In this document: positions 5,943-12,925 of the stretch, piece after piece
Position numbering within the stretch: position 1 is the first letter of the stretch
Layout: each line of letters starts with the position of its first letter
Assembly: GCA_035689345.1 (NCBI GenBank)
Contig: DASSLR010000023.1
Span: 1 to 19,102, forward strand
Length of the DNA stretch: 19,102 nucleotides
Source: CF-118 sp035689345
Lineage (GTDB): Bacteria; Chloroflexota; Dormibacteria; Dormibacterales; Dormibacteraceae
Direction: 5' to 3'
The notes under the pieces: generated by a model
Told to the model about the DNA's origin: nothing
The model's input: the letters and a program-made list of their open reading frames with translations, nothing else
The model's database searches: none
Position numbers and translations under genes: made by a program

Positions 5943-7600
5943 CCGTCAAGGCTGACCTCGAGTCCGCGCTGAACACCGCGGCCAGGTCGATCGGCGTCGC
6001 CGAGGTGCCGGACCTGGAGCTCGGCCGCGCCAAGAACCCCGACCGCGGCGACTACGCCAGCTCCGCGGGCCTCAAGCTGGCGCGGTCGCTCCGCCAGCCG
6101 CCGAACCAGATCGCGGCCCGGCTCGCCGAGGTGATGGAGATCCCGGAGCAGGCCGCGGTGGCGCAGCCGGTGGGCGGCTACGTCAACTTCCGGCTCAGCG
6201 ATGCGTGGCTGCAGGGCCTGGTGGAGAAGGTCGCGGCCGGCGGCGCCGGATACGGCGCGGCTGACATCGGTCGAGGCGAGCGCCTGCAGGTGGAGTTCCT
6301 CAGCGTCAACCCGACAGGGCCGCTGCACATAGGCCACGGGCGCGGCGCCATCCTCGGCGACGCGCTCGCCCGCCTGTTCGAGTTCACCGGTCACGCGGTC
6401 GAGCGTGAGTACTACGTCAACGACCAGAACACCCAGGCGCGCATGTTCGGCGAGTCGGTTTACGCCCGTCTGCACGGCGAGCCCCCGCCCGAGCGTGGGT
6501 ACACCGGCGAGTACGTCACCGAGCTGGCGGACATGGCGCGCCGGGAGATCGCCGGCGTGGAGAAGCTGCCGCACGATGAGGCCGAGCCGAAGCTCCGAGC
6601 GTTCGCCATCGGCGCGATGGTCGAGCGCATCCGCGCGAGCGTCGGCCGGCTGAACGTCCGCTACGACGTGTGGTTCCCGGAATCGCGACTGTGGGCCGAC
6701 GGCCTGCCGCAGGAGGCCATCGAGAGGCTCCGCGCGGGCGGTTACCTGAAAGAACGGGATGGTGCGCTCTGGTTCGGACCGGCGCTCGAGGAGGAGGACG
6801 GACTCGGCGAGCAGGTGCTGGCCGAGGACGAGAGCCGCGTCGTCATCCGCTCGACCGGCGAGCCCACGTACTTCGCGTCCGACCTCGGCTACCTGCTGAG
6901 CCGTTTCGAACAGCGCCACTTCAACCGCGTGGTCGAGGTGTGGGGCGCCGACCATCACGGCTACGTGCCGCGCATGAAGGCCGCGGTCGGGGCGCTCGGC
7001 TACGACCCGGAGAAGCTGGTCATCATCCTCAACCAGCTCGTCAACCTGAAAGAAGGAAAGATGTCGAAGCGCGCCGGCCGCTTCGTGACGCTGGACGAGC
7101 TGGTGGATCGCGTGGGCTCGGATGCGGTGCGCTACTTCTATCTGTTGCGCTCGCCCGACACGACCATCGACTTCGACCTCGACCTGGCGCTGTCGCAGAG
7201 CAACGAGAACCCCGTCTACTACGCGCAGTACGCGCACGCGCGCCTGTTCAACGTGGAGCTGACGGCGGCCGAACGACACCCGCGCCTGCGCGAGAACGCC
7301 GACGTCGCGCTCCTGACCCAGCCGTGGGAGCTCGACGTGGCGCGCCAGCTCGCGTTCTGGCCGGAGGTAGTCGAGGACGCGACGCTCCTGATGGAGCCGC
7401 ACCGCGTGCCCTACTACATCCACGATCTCGCGACCGCCGTGCACCGCTTCTATCACGCGGGCAACGAAGACGGCGCGGCTCGGGTGGTGGTCGACGACCC
7501 GCTCCTGACGAGGGCGCGGCTGGAGCTGTGTCGCGCGGCGCGTCACACTTTGAAGACCGCCCTCGACTTAATAGGAGTTTCGGCCCCGGAGCGAATGTAG
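5939..7600 (+). CDS. argS: Arginine--tRNA ligase
   Basis: ArgRS charges tRNA-Arg with arginine in the cytosol. The 553-residue protein has the N-terminal tRNA-recognition domain (G-D-Y-A-S-S-A-G-L-K-L-A near 40-51), the class I HIGH signature as P-L-H-I-G-H-G (128-134) and the KMSKS-type loop as K-M-S-K-R (374-378). The DALR anticodon-binding domain closes the protein, ending L-I-G-V-S-A-P-E-R-M. The length fits the compact bacterial type. ATG at 5939 overlaps the upstream TGA by four bases (ATGA), so it is probably coupled to the pseudo-HtrA gene, a partnership I know no functional reason for. The MBL-fold gene begins 2 bases after its stop. Confidence 0.97.
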   Translation: MTVKADLESALNTAARSIGVAEVPDLELGRAKNPDRGDYASSAGLKLARSLRQPPNQIAARLAEVMEIPEQAAVAQPVGGYVNFRLSDAWLQGLVEKVAAGGAGYGAADIGRGERLQVEFLSVNPTGPLHIGHGRGAILGDALARLFEFTGHAVEREYYVNDQNTQARMFGESVYARLHGEPPPERGYTGEYVTELADMARREIAGVEKLPHDEAEPKLRAFAIGAMVERIRASVGRLNVRYDVWFPESRLWADGLPQEAIERLRAGGYLKERDGALWFGPALEEEDGLGEQVLAEDESRVVIRSTGEPTYFASDLGYLLSRFEQRHFNRVVEVWGADHHGYVPRMKAAVGALGYDPEKLVIILNQLVNLKEGKMSKRAGRFVTLDELVDRVGSDAVRYFYLLRSPDTTIDFDLDLALSQSNENPVYYAQYAHARLFNVELTAAERHPRLRENADVALLTQPWELDVARQLAFWPEVVEDATLLMEPHRVPYYIHDLATAVHRFYHAGNEDGAARVVVDDPLLTRARLELCRAARHTLKTALDLIGVSAPERM

Positions 7601-7602
7601 AA

Positions 7603-8253
7603 ATGGACGTCACCTGGCTCGGACACGGTTGCTTTCGGCTGCGCGGCAAGAACGCCGCCGTGGTCACCGATCCCTACCCGCCCGCCATCGGCCTCCGCCT
7701 GCCCCGCCAGGAGGCCGACCTGCTGACGGTCAGTCACGAGCACGAGAACCACAGCTACACCCAGGCGGTGCGCGATGGCGCCTACGCGATCAAGGGACCC
7801 GGCGAGTACGAGGTCTCGGGTGTGAGCGTGATCGGGTTCCCGACGTTCCACGACGCCGAGCACGGCGCCAAGCGTGGCCGCAACACCGTGTACCTCATCG
7901 AGATCGACGACGTGAGCGTGTGTCACTTAGGCGACCTCGGGCACGCACTGAGCGATGAGGACGCGGAGATCGTCTCGTCGGTGGATGTGCTGCTGGTGCC
8001 GGTGGGCGGTCGCACCGCCATGAACGCGGTGCAGGCGGCGGAGGTGGTGCGACAGCTCGAGCCGCGTTTCGTCGTGCCCATGCATTACGCGGTGCCGGGC
8101 ATCAAGAAAGATCTCGACGGTGTCGAGCGGTTCTTGAAGGAGATGGCCGTCACGTCATCCGACCCGCAGCCGAAGCTGTCGGTGCAGGCGACCTCATCTT
8201 CGGAGTGGGAGACGAAGGTCGTCGTGCTGGAGCCGAAAGCAGAACCGAGGTAA
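7603..8253 (+). CDS. MBL-fold metallo-hydrolase (UlaG/Lactamase_B_3-like)
   Basis: The 216-residue protein begins M-D-V-T-W-L-G-H-G-C-F-R, the usual start of the small UlaG-like metallo-beta-lactamase-fold proteins. The metal motif reads S-H-E-H-E-N-H (H45, H47, H50) and replaces the conserved Asp of HxHxDH by Asn49. Other expected ligands are present: H108 with D111 in H-L-G-D-L-G, and H161 in V-V-P-M-H-Y. It is probably a cytosolic hydrolase of unknown substrate; the Asn change may reduce binding of the second metal. ATG 7603 is the first usable start, with GGAG 11 bases upstream, and lies 2 bases after the argS stop, so co-transcription is likely. Confidence 0.9.
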   Translation: MDVTWLGHGCFRLRGKNAAVVTDPYPPAIGLRLPRQEADLLTVSHEHENHSYTQAVRDGAYAIKGPGEYEVSGVSVIGFPTFHDAEHGAKRGRNTVYLIEIDDVSVCHLGDLGHALSDEDAEIVSSVDVLLVPVGGRTAMNAVQAAEVVRQLEPRFVVPMHYAVPGIKKDLDGVERFLKEMAVTSSDPQPKLSVQATSSSEWETKVVVLEPKAEPR

Positions 8254-8280
8254 CCGTGTGGGGGCGCGGCGTTTCCCCTC

Positions 8281-8910
8281 GTGGGAGCCCGCATCGGGAG
8301 GCGCCGGCTTGGCATCGTCGTCGTGGGCATCGCCGTGCTGGGTGAGCTGCTGACCGCGGGCGTGTTGGCCATGATGTGGGCCCACGTCGGGATGGCGCCG
8401 GCCAGCGGCGGCGGCAAGGCCTCCGCGGGGGCCGGACCGAGCAACATGGTCCAGGCGGTCAACGCTGTCGACGGCCGGCTCCGCGTCATCAGCCGCGTCC
8501 AGGTCGGTCGGGTGACCGCGCCTCAGAGCGGCGCCGTCAACATCGCGCAGGCGATCAACACGTGCGCTCAGTCATGTGACACGCTGGCGGTCGCATTCCA
8601 GGTCAACATCGTCGACGAGCGTGTGACGCCGATCGCCCCTCAGAACGCGGCGGTCGCCGTCAACGCGGTGTGCACCGGCTGTCACGCGGTCGCGCTGGCG
8701 ATCCAGTTCAACATCGGCACGTCCGATCCGATGCATATCCCAGCCGAGGTCGACCGCATGGTCGCCGCCATGAACCGCGAGCTTGCGGTCATCGATGCGT
8801 CGGGCCTGTCGGTGGCCCAGGCCGAATCCGGGATCAGGGATGTGCTTGGCGGGTTCCAGGACCTCGCCGTCTACCTGACGACGAGCCGCAACGAGGCTGT
8901 CGCCGCGTAG
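8281..8910 (+). CDS. Membrane-anchored Cys-repeat protein of unknown function
   Basis: The 209-residue product has a basic N-terminus (RIGRRR) and one hydrophobic segment (about 10-35), then a Gly/Ala/Ser linker, so it is probably exported and anchored. The middle carries two clear repeats of about 25 residues and one degenerate copy. The pattern is N-x3-A-x-N-...-C-...-C-x-T/A-L/V-A-V/L-A-F/I-Q-x-N-I at 87-112 (C95, C99) and 122-146 (C131, C134); a copy without Cys lies at 55-78. From memory, similar NTAVAVN...C..C..VAVAFQ repeats occur in exported actinobacterial proteins. The paired Cys could form disulfides or bind metal. GTG 8281 is the first start after the in-frame MBL stop; no Shine-Dalgarno is evident. 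The C-terminal 60 residues look helical. Confidence 0.7.
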   Translation: MGARIGRRRLGIVVVGIAVLGELLTAGVLAMMWAHVGMAPASGGGKASAGAGPSNMVQAVNAVDGRLRVISRVQVGRVTAPQSGAVNIAQAINTCAQSCDTLAVAFQVNIVDERVTPIAPQNAAVAVNAVCTGCHAVALAIQFNIGTSDPMHIPAEVDRMVAAMNRELAVIDASGLSVAQAESGIRDVLGGFQDLAVYLTTSRNEAVAA

Positions 8911-8917
8911 CGTCCTG

Positions 8918-8923
8918 TAGAAT
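8918..8923 (+). promoter_or_regulatory. Likely -10 element (TAGAAT) of pyrG
   Basis: TAGAAT is five of six to the sigma70 consensus and stands out in GC-rich DNA. It begins 7 bases after the stop of the preceding gene, and transcription would start near 8930, about 20 bases before the pyrG ATG, giving a leader that carries the Shine-Dalgarno. The hexamer 17 bases upstream (GGCTGT) is a poor -35. Confidence 0.5.
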
Positions 8924-8938
8924 TCGTAAAACCGCCCT

Positions 8939-8943
8939 GGAGG
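8939..8943 (+). promoter_or_regulatory. Ribosome binding site of pyrG (GGAGG)
   Basis: GGAGG with 6 bases to the ATG at 8950; it fixes the start of CTP synthase. Confidence 0.8.
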
Positions 8944-8949
8944 TCGTCC

Positions 8950-10605
8950 ATGTCGAAGTACGTTTTCGTGACCGGGGGTGTCGTTTCCTCCCTAGGCAAG
9001 GGAATCACCGCGGCCTCGATCGGGAACATCCTGAAGGCCCGGCACCTGAGCGTCTCCCTCCAGAAGCTCGACCCTTACCTCAACGTCGACCCCGGCACGA
9101 TGAGCCCCTACCAGCACGGTGAGGTCTTCGTCACCGACGACGGGGCCGAAACCGACCTCGACCTGGGGCATTACGAGCGGTTCGTCGACGAGAACCTGAC
9201 GGTCGCGTCGAACGTGACGACGGGCAAGATCTATCAGGAGGTCATCGCGCGCGAGCGGCGCGGCGATTACCTCGGGGCCACCGTCCAGGTCATTCCGCAC
9301 GTGACCAACGTCATCAAGGAAAAGATCGTCCGCGCCTCGCGCGACCCGCAGGCCGACGTCGTCATCGTCGAGGTGGGCGGGACGGTCGGCGACATCGAGA
9401 GCCTTCCTTTCCTGGAAGCGATCCGCCAGCTGAAGAACGACCTCGGGCGGCAGAACGTGTTCTACGTGCACTGCTCGCTGGTGCCCGTGATTCGCGGCGA
9501 AGAGATGAAGACCAAGCCGACGCAGCACTCGGTGCAGGCGCTGCGCGCCATCGGCATTCAACCCGACGCCATCATCTGCCGCTCCGAGAAGGAGATCGAC
9601 GCGGACCTCAAGGAGAAGATCGCGCTCTTCACGGACGTGCCGCGCGAGGCCGTGGTCTCGGTGCCCGACGTCGATTCGATCTATGAGGTGCCGCTGATGC
9701 TCGAGGCCTCGGGACTCGGCAAGGTGATGGCGAAGCACTTCGAGCTGGACGAGCAAACGCATACCCTCGACAACTCCTCGTGGATCGAGCTGGTGGAGCG
9801 CATCAAGCACCCGCGCGCGACAGTGCCCATCGCGATCGTCGGCAAGTACATCCAGCTGCCCGATGCGTACCTCAGCGTCATCGAGTCGCTGAAGCACGCC
9901 GGCATCCATCACGACCTGGCCATCGAGATCAGGTGGGTCTCCTCGGAGAAGCTGGACGCCGGAGACACGTCGCTGCTCAAGGGCGTCGCCGGCATCGTCG
10001 TCCCCGGAGGCTTCGGCTATCGGGGCATCGAGGGCAAGGTCATCGCCTCCCGCTACGCGCGCCACAACCGCATTCCGTATCTGGGTCTGTGCCTCGGCAT
10101 GCAGTGCGCGGTAATCGACTTCGCACGCGAGATCCTCGACGCGCCCGACGCCAACTCCACCGAGTTCGCCGCGTTCACGTCGACACCGGTCATCGACCTC
10201 ATGCCCGAGCAGCGCAACATCGACCAGATGGGCGGCTCGATGCGGCTCGGCCTCTACCCGTGCAAGCTGCTGCCCGGATCGCTCGCGCACAAGGCGTATG
10301 GCGAGGAGGTGGTGTACGAGCGGCACCGGCACCGCTTCGAGTTCAACAACGAGTACCGCGAGGTGCTCGGCGACGCCGGCATGGTGTTCAGCGGCGTTTC
10401 CCCTAACGGGCGCCTCGTGGAGATCATCGAGCTCGCCGATCATCCGTGGTTCGTGGCGAGCCAGTTCCACCCCGAGCTGCGGTCCCGCCCGAACCGCGCG
10501 CACCCGTTGTTCCGGGACTTTGTGCGGGCGGCGTTCCTGCAGAGCGGCATCGACCAGATGGAGCTGCGCCCGGCGGAGCTGCTGGAAGAGTCCGAAAACC
10601 AGTAA
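8950..10605 (+). CDS. pyrG: CTP synthase (glutamine hydrolysing)
   Basis: PyrG makes CTP from UTP, ATP and glutamine, the last step of pyrimidine nucleotide synthesis, in the cytosol. The 551-residue product has the N-terminal amidoligase domain, starting MSKYVFVTGGVVSSLGKG with the nucleotide-binding loop near residues 8-18. It is followed by the class I glutamine amidotransferase domain with nucleophile C381 in G-L-C-L-G-M-Q and the His/Glu partners H507 and E509 in F-H-P-E. Length and motifs match the family, so activity is expected. A GGAGG site and a TAGAAT -10 box precede it. The next gene's open frame begins within its 3' end, in the -1 frame. Confidence 0.98.
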   Translation: MSKYVFVTGGVVSSLGKGITAASIGNILKARHLSVSLQKLDPYLNVDPGTMSPYQHGEVFVTDDGAETDLDLGHYERFVDENLTVASNVTTGKIYQEVIARERRGDYLGATVQVIPHVTNVIKEKIVRASRDPQADVVIVEVGGTVGDIESLPFLEAIRQLKNDLGRQNVFYVHCSLVPVIRGEEMKTKPTQHSVQALRAIGIQPDAIICRSEKEIDADLKEKIALFTDVPREAVVSVPDVDSIYEVPLMLEASGLGKVMAKHFELDEQTHTLDNSSWIELVERIKHPRATVPIAIVGKYIQLPDAYLSVIESLKHAGIHHDLAIEIRWVSSEKLDAGDTSLLKGVAGIVVPGGFGYRGIEGKVIASRYARHNRIPYLGLCLGMQCAVIDFAREILDAPDANSTEFAAFTSTPVIDLMPEQRNIDQMGGSMRLGLYPCKLLPGSLAHKAYGEEVVYERHRHRFEFNNEYREVLGDAGMVFSGVSPNGRLVEIIELADHPWFVASQFHPELRSRPNRAHPLFRDFVRAAFLQSGIDQMELRPAELLEESENQ

Positions 10606-10634
10606 GGGCCGCGGTCGGCCTCGCGGCCATCGTC

Positions 10635-11759
10635 GTGCTGGTGGCGTGCGGCTCGAGCGCGCAGGCCGTGCGGCCGTCGCCCACCCCAAGCGCGAGCCCG
10701 AGCCCGTCAGCGAGTCCGCCGCCGTGCGTGCAGCCCTCGCCTCTATCCCGCGCGCCCGGCGTCTCCTCGGGCGACCCGGTCGTGCCGCTCGCCACAGGCC
10801 TCAACTCGCCTGACGATCTCCTGTACGTGCCGGGGGACGGCAGCGTCCTCGTCGGCGAGCACGGCGACGGCCACATCGCTCGCGTGACGGCGCCGGGCAA
10901 GCTGCAGCGCCTGCCGCAGGTCGTGCCCGAGGCCGAGGGCATCGCGATGCTGGGCGACCAAGTTTACGTGGCGGACCAGTTCCATGCGCGTGTGGTGGCG
11001 CTCAAGAGCGGCGGCCTGAGCACTCTGATCCAGCTGCAGCCGGTCGCCAGCGGCGAGAACCTGGACGGCATCTCGTCCGACATCGCCGGGTCTGGACTCG
11101 TCGTTCCCGACAGCCCCCACGGAGTGGTCCTGTTCGTGGACATGAACGGCCACGTGACCCAGCGCGTCGGGGGCTTCAGCCGCCCCGCCGGCGTGGCACC
11201 GGACCCCGGCCACGGCGGGTATCTCATCGCGGATGAGAACGCGAGCGCGGTGTTCGAGATCGTTGGCGGTCGCGTGACGAAGGTCGCGGGCGGGCTGCCC
11301 GGGGTCGATGACGCGGTGCGGACGGCCGGCGGCCACGTGCTCGCGATCATCCCGGGCGCGGGCCGGCTCGCCGACCTGACCGCGGGCGCCAACCTCGCGA
11401 CCGGCCTTCGCAATCCGCAGGGCCTTGGCTTTGACGGCGCCGGGAACGTGCTGGTCACCGAGAGCGACAACGGGCGCCTTGACATCGTCGTGACCTCGTT
11501 CGTGGCCGAGGTGCCGGCGGGGACGGTGCAGCTGGCGCCGGGCCAGGGGATCTGCTTCAACCTCCTGCGCGCGCCCGGGGACACCGAGGAGGTCCAGATC
11601 TTCAGGGCCCAGGGCGCTACAAGCCTCACCAACCCCCTGGGCGGCACCCAGGGCGAGGTCGTGCCCGGCGCCTGCGCCCAGCCGGCCGGCTGCGACCTGA
11701 CGATCGAGCTCGGCGGGCCCAGCGGGGTCGAGTTCGCGCACGTCTCCTATCGGGATTAG
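10635..11759 (+). CDS. Secreted beta-propeller (NHL/SMP-30-like) lipoprotein; start uncertain
   Basis: The mature part is a repeated-strand protein with N-S-P-D-D-L-L-Y, V-Y-V-A-D-Q, G-Y-L-I-A-D-E-N and N-P-Q-G-L-G-F-D-G blocks, typical of NHL or SMP-30-like six-bladed propellers. A C-terminal beta-rich tail with Cys follows. The same open frame just upstream (10587-10649) encodes a convincing lipoprotein signal, basic R-V-R-K-P-V-R then a hydrophobic run to L-V-A-C (Cys codon 10647-10649), followed by a Pro/Ser linker. Yet no ATG, GTG or TTG precedes that signal until GTG 10446, 160 bases inside pyrG. I give the first canonical start beyond pyrG (10635), which would cut the signal; the true start is probably non-canonical near 10587-10605. 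Ligand unknown. Confidence 0.7.
   Translation: MLVACGSSAQAVRPSPTPSASPSPSASPPPCVQPSPLSRAPGVSSGDPVVPLATGLNSPDDLLYVPGDGSVLVGEHGDGHIARVTAPGKLQRLPQVVPEAEGIAMLGDQVYVADQFHARVVALKSGGLSTLIQLQPVASGENLDGISSDIAGSGLVVPDSPHGVVLFVDMNGHVTQRVGGFSRPAGVAPDPGHGGYLIADENASAVFEIVGGRVTKVAGGLPGVDDAVRTAGGHVLAIIPGAGRLADLTAGANLATGLRNPQGLGFDGAGNVLVTESDNGRLDIVVTSFVAEVPAGTVQLAPGQGICFNLLRAPGDTEEVQIFRAQGATSLTNPLGGTQGEVVPGACAQPAGCDLTIELGGPSGVEFAHVSYRD
10672..10725 (+). repeat. Low-complexity Pro/Ser-coding tract of the lipoprotein
   Basis: A run of P-S-P-T-P-S-A-S-P-S-P-S-A-S-P codons forms a flexible spacer between the lipobox and the propeller, a common arrangement in lipoproteins. It is imperfectly repetitive (AGCCCG-like units). 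Confidence 0.6.
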
Positions 11760-11778
11760 GCCCTTCGCGGGCAGGGTA

Positions 11779-11784
11779 CAAACT
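11779..11784 (+). promoter_or_regulatory. Possible -10 element (CAAACT) of the M50 peptidase gene
   Basis: CAAACT lies 8 bases before the ATG at 11793 in a short AT-rich island (about 11777-11789), with no Shine-Dalgarno between. It shares the AAACT core with the HtrA-like and glyA upstream boxes. Confidence 0.4.
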
Positions 11785-11792
11785 AAAGACAG

Positions 11793-12698
11793 ATGCAGGA
11801 CCCCGGCCAGCTGCCCCAGCAGCCGACCCATTACTCGCCCGACGGCAGGTGGTACTGGGACGGCGCCAATTGGACCCCCACGTACAGCGCGGACATCCCG
11901 GCGCAGTCGTCCGTCCACTATTCGTCCGCGCCCAGCCGGCGTACTTCGGGCGGCATCGGCGCGGGCATCGTGGCGGCGCTCGCCGCGGCCTGGGCCTACG
12001 GCAAGTACGCGCTGCTCTTCCTGTTCAAGTTCAAGGCGTTCGGCACGCTGCTGTCGCTGCTCGTCAGCTTCGGCGGGTACGCCGTGTTCTGGGGCCCGTG
12101 GTTCGCCGGCGCCCTGGTCGTGATGATCCTCATCCACGAGATGGGCCACGTCCTGGAGATCCGGCGGCAGGGCATGGCGGCGACCGCGCCCATCTTCATC
12201 CCCTTCTTCGGCGCAGCCATCTTCCAGCGCTCACACCCGACCGACGCGCTGAAGCAGGCGCAGATCGGCATCGCCGGCCCGATCGCGGGCACCATCGGCG
12301 CGACCGCCGCGTTCTTCCTGTACCTCTCGACGCACTGGGAGGTGCTGCTTCTGGCGGCGTACCTGGGCTTCTTCATCAACCTGTTCAACCTGATCCCCGC
12401 CGGCTTCCTGGACGGCGGCTGGATCCTGGCGCCCGTCTCCAAGTGGTTCCAGGTGGCGGGCTACGCGCTGATCGCCGCGGCCGTCATCTTCGGCATCATC
12501 AACCCGCTCGGGATCATCATCGCCCTGCTCGGAATACCCACCCTGGTGCAGCGATTCCGGGACTCGAACAACCCCTACTACACGTCCGTGCCGGTGCAGG
12601 GCCGGGTGGCGATGGGGGCCGCATGGCTTGCGCTCGTGATCTTTCTCGGCGTCATGAGCGTCCAGGCCGACACATTGCTCGGTCCGCTCGTTCGATAA
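11793..12698 (+). CDS. M50 family (site-2-protease-like) membrane metallopeptidase with N-terminal DUF2510-like motif
   Basis: The 301-residue protein begins with a W-Y-W-D-G-x-N-W motif (Y14-S-P-D-G to W27), which resembles the DUF2510 module of actinobacterial and related membrane proteins. Several transmembrane helices follow. The zinc site is H-E-M-G-H (115-119) in a membrane helix, and the third ligand motif is N-L-I-P-A-G-F-L-D-G-G (199-209, D207), the standard M50 pair. It should cleave substrates within or near the membrane. No PDZ domain is visible. The target is unknown, though membrane-anchored proteins are encoded nearby. The ATG at 11793 lacks a Shine-Dalgarno. Its stop codon TAA is part of a TAAACT hexamer upstream of rpmE. 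Confidence 0.88.
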   Translation: MQDPGQLPQQPTHYSPDGRWYWDGANWTPTYSADIPAQSSVHYSSAPSRRTSGGIGAGIVAALAAAWAYGKYALLFLFKFKAFGTLLSLLVSFGGYAVFWGPWFAGALVVMILIHEMGHVLEIRRQGMAATAPIFIPFFGAAIFQRSHPTDALKQAQIGIAGPIAGTIGATAAFFLYLSTHWEVLLLAAYLGFFINLFNLIPAGFLDGGWILAPVSKWFQVAGYALIAAAVIFGIINPLGIIIALLGIPTLVQRFRDSNNPYYTSVPVQGRVAMGAAWLALVIFLGVMSVQADTLLGPLVR

Positions 12699-12701
12699 AC
12701 T
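12696..12701 (+). promoter_or_regulatory. Possible -10 element (TAAACT) of rpmE
   Basis: TAAACT overlaps the stop codon of the M50 gene. Transcription from it would start about at 12708, near the AGGAG site, giving a leader of roughly ten bases. Confidence 0.4.
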
Positions 12702-12706
12702 TCCCT

Positions 12707-12711
12707 AGGAG
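12707..12711 (+). promoter_or_regulatory. Ribosome binding site of rpmE (AGGAG)
   Basis: AGGAG with 7 bases to the TTG at 12719. It decides in favour of the TTG start, which also gives the expected L31 beginning. Confidence 0.7.
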
Positions 12712-12718
12712 TCACACG

Positions 12719-12925
12719 TTGAAGGCACAGATTCACCCGACCTATTACGAAGACGCGCTCGTCACTTGCGTGTGCGGAAACACGTTCACGACGGGCTCGA
12801 CTCGCAAAGAGCTCAAGACCGAAATCTGCTCGGTGTGCCACCCGTTCTTCACGGGCACGCAGCGCATCGTCGACACGGGCGGTCAGGTCGAGCGCTTCCG
12901 CAAGCGGGCCGCGAAGGCCCGTTAG
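12719..12925 (+). CDS. rpmE: Large ribosomal subunit protein bL31 (zinc-binding, C+ type)
   Basis: L31 bridges the subunits of the ribosome. The 68-residue product reads MKAQIHPTYYEDALVTCVCG and continues with T-E-I-C-S-V-C-H-P-F-F-T-G, the standard L31 sequence. Four cysteines, C17, C19, C37 and C40, form the zinc site of the C+ form, as opposed to the zinc-free paralogue induced under zinc starvation. Start is TTG at 12719, supported by AGGAG seven bases upstream and by homology to the family's first residues. The next gene's GTG follows the TAG stop with no gap. Confidence 0.97.
   Translation: MKAQIHPTYYEDALVTCVCGNTFTTGSTRKELKTEICSVCHPFFTGTQRIVDTGGQVERFRKRAAKAR

Noticed and set aside
5873..7546. 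Long minus-strand open frame (557 codons) opposite argS, and similar ones opposite pyrG (8992-10689), dnaK (1409-2755) and the GT87-like gene (2897-4090)
   Set aside because: Their translations are low-complexity Arg/Ala/Asp/His-rich text typical of antisense frames in GC-rich genes, while the plus strand encodes clear conserved proteins.
10585..10650. Programmed -1 frameshift producing a PyrG-lipoprotein fusion
   Set aside because: The frames relate by -1, but the sequence before the pyrG stop has no proper slippery heptamer and fusing a cytosolic enzyme to a lipoprotein signal makes no biological sense.
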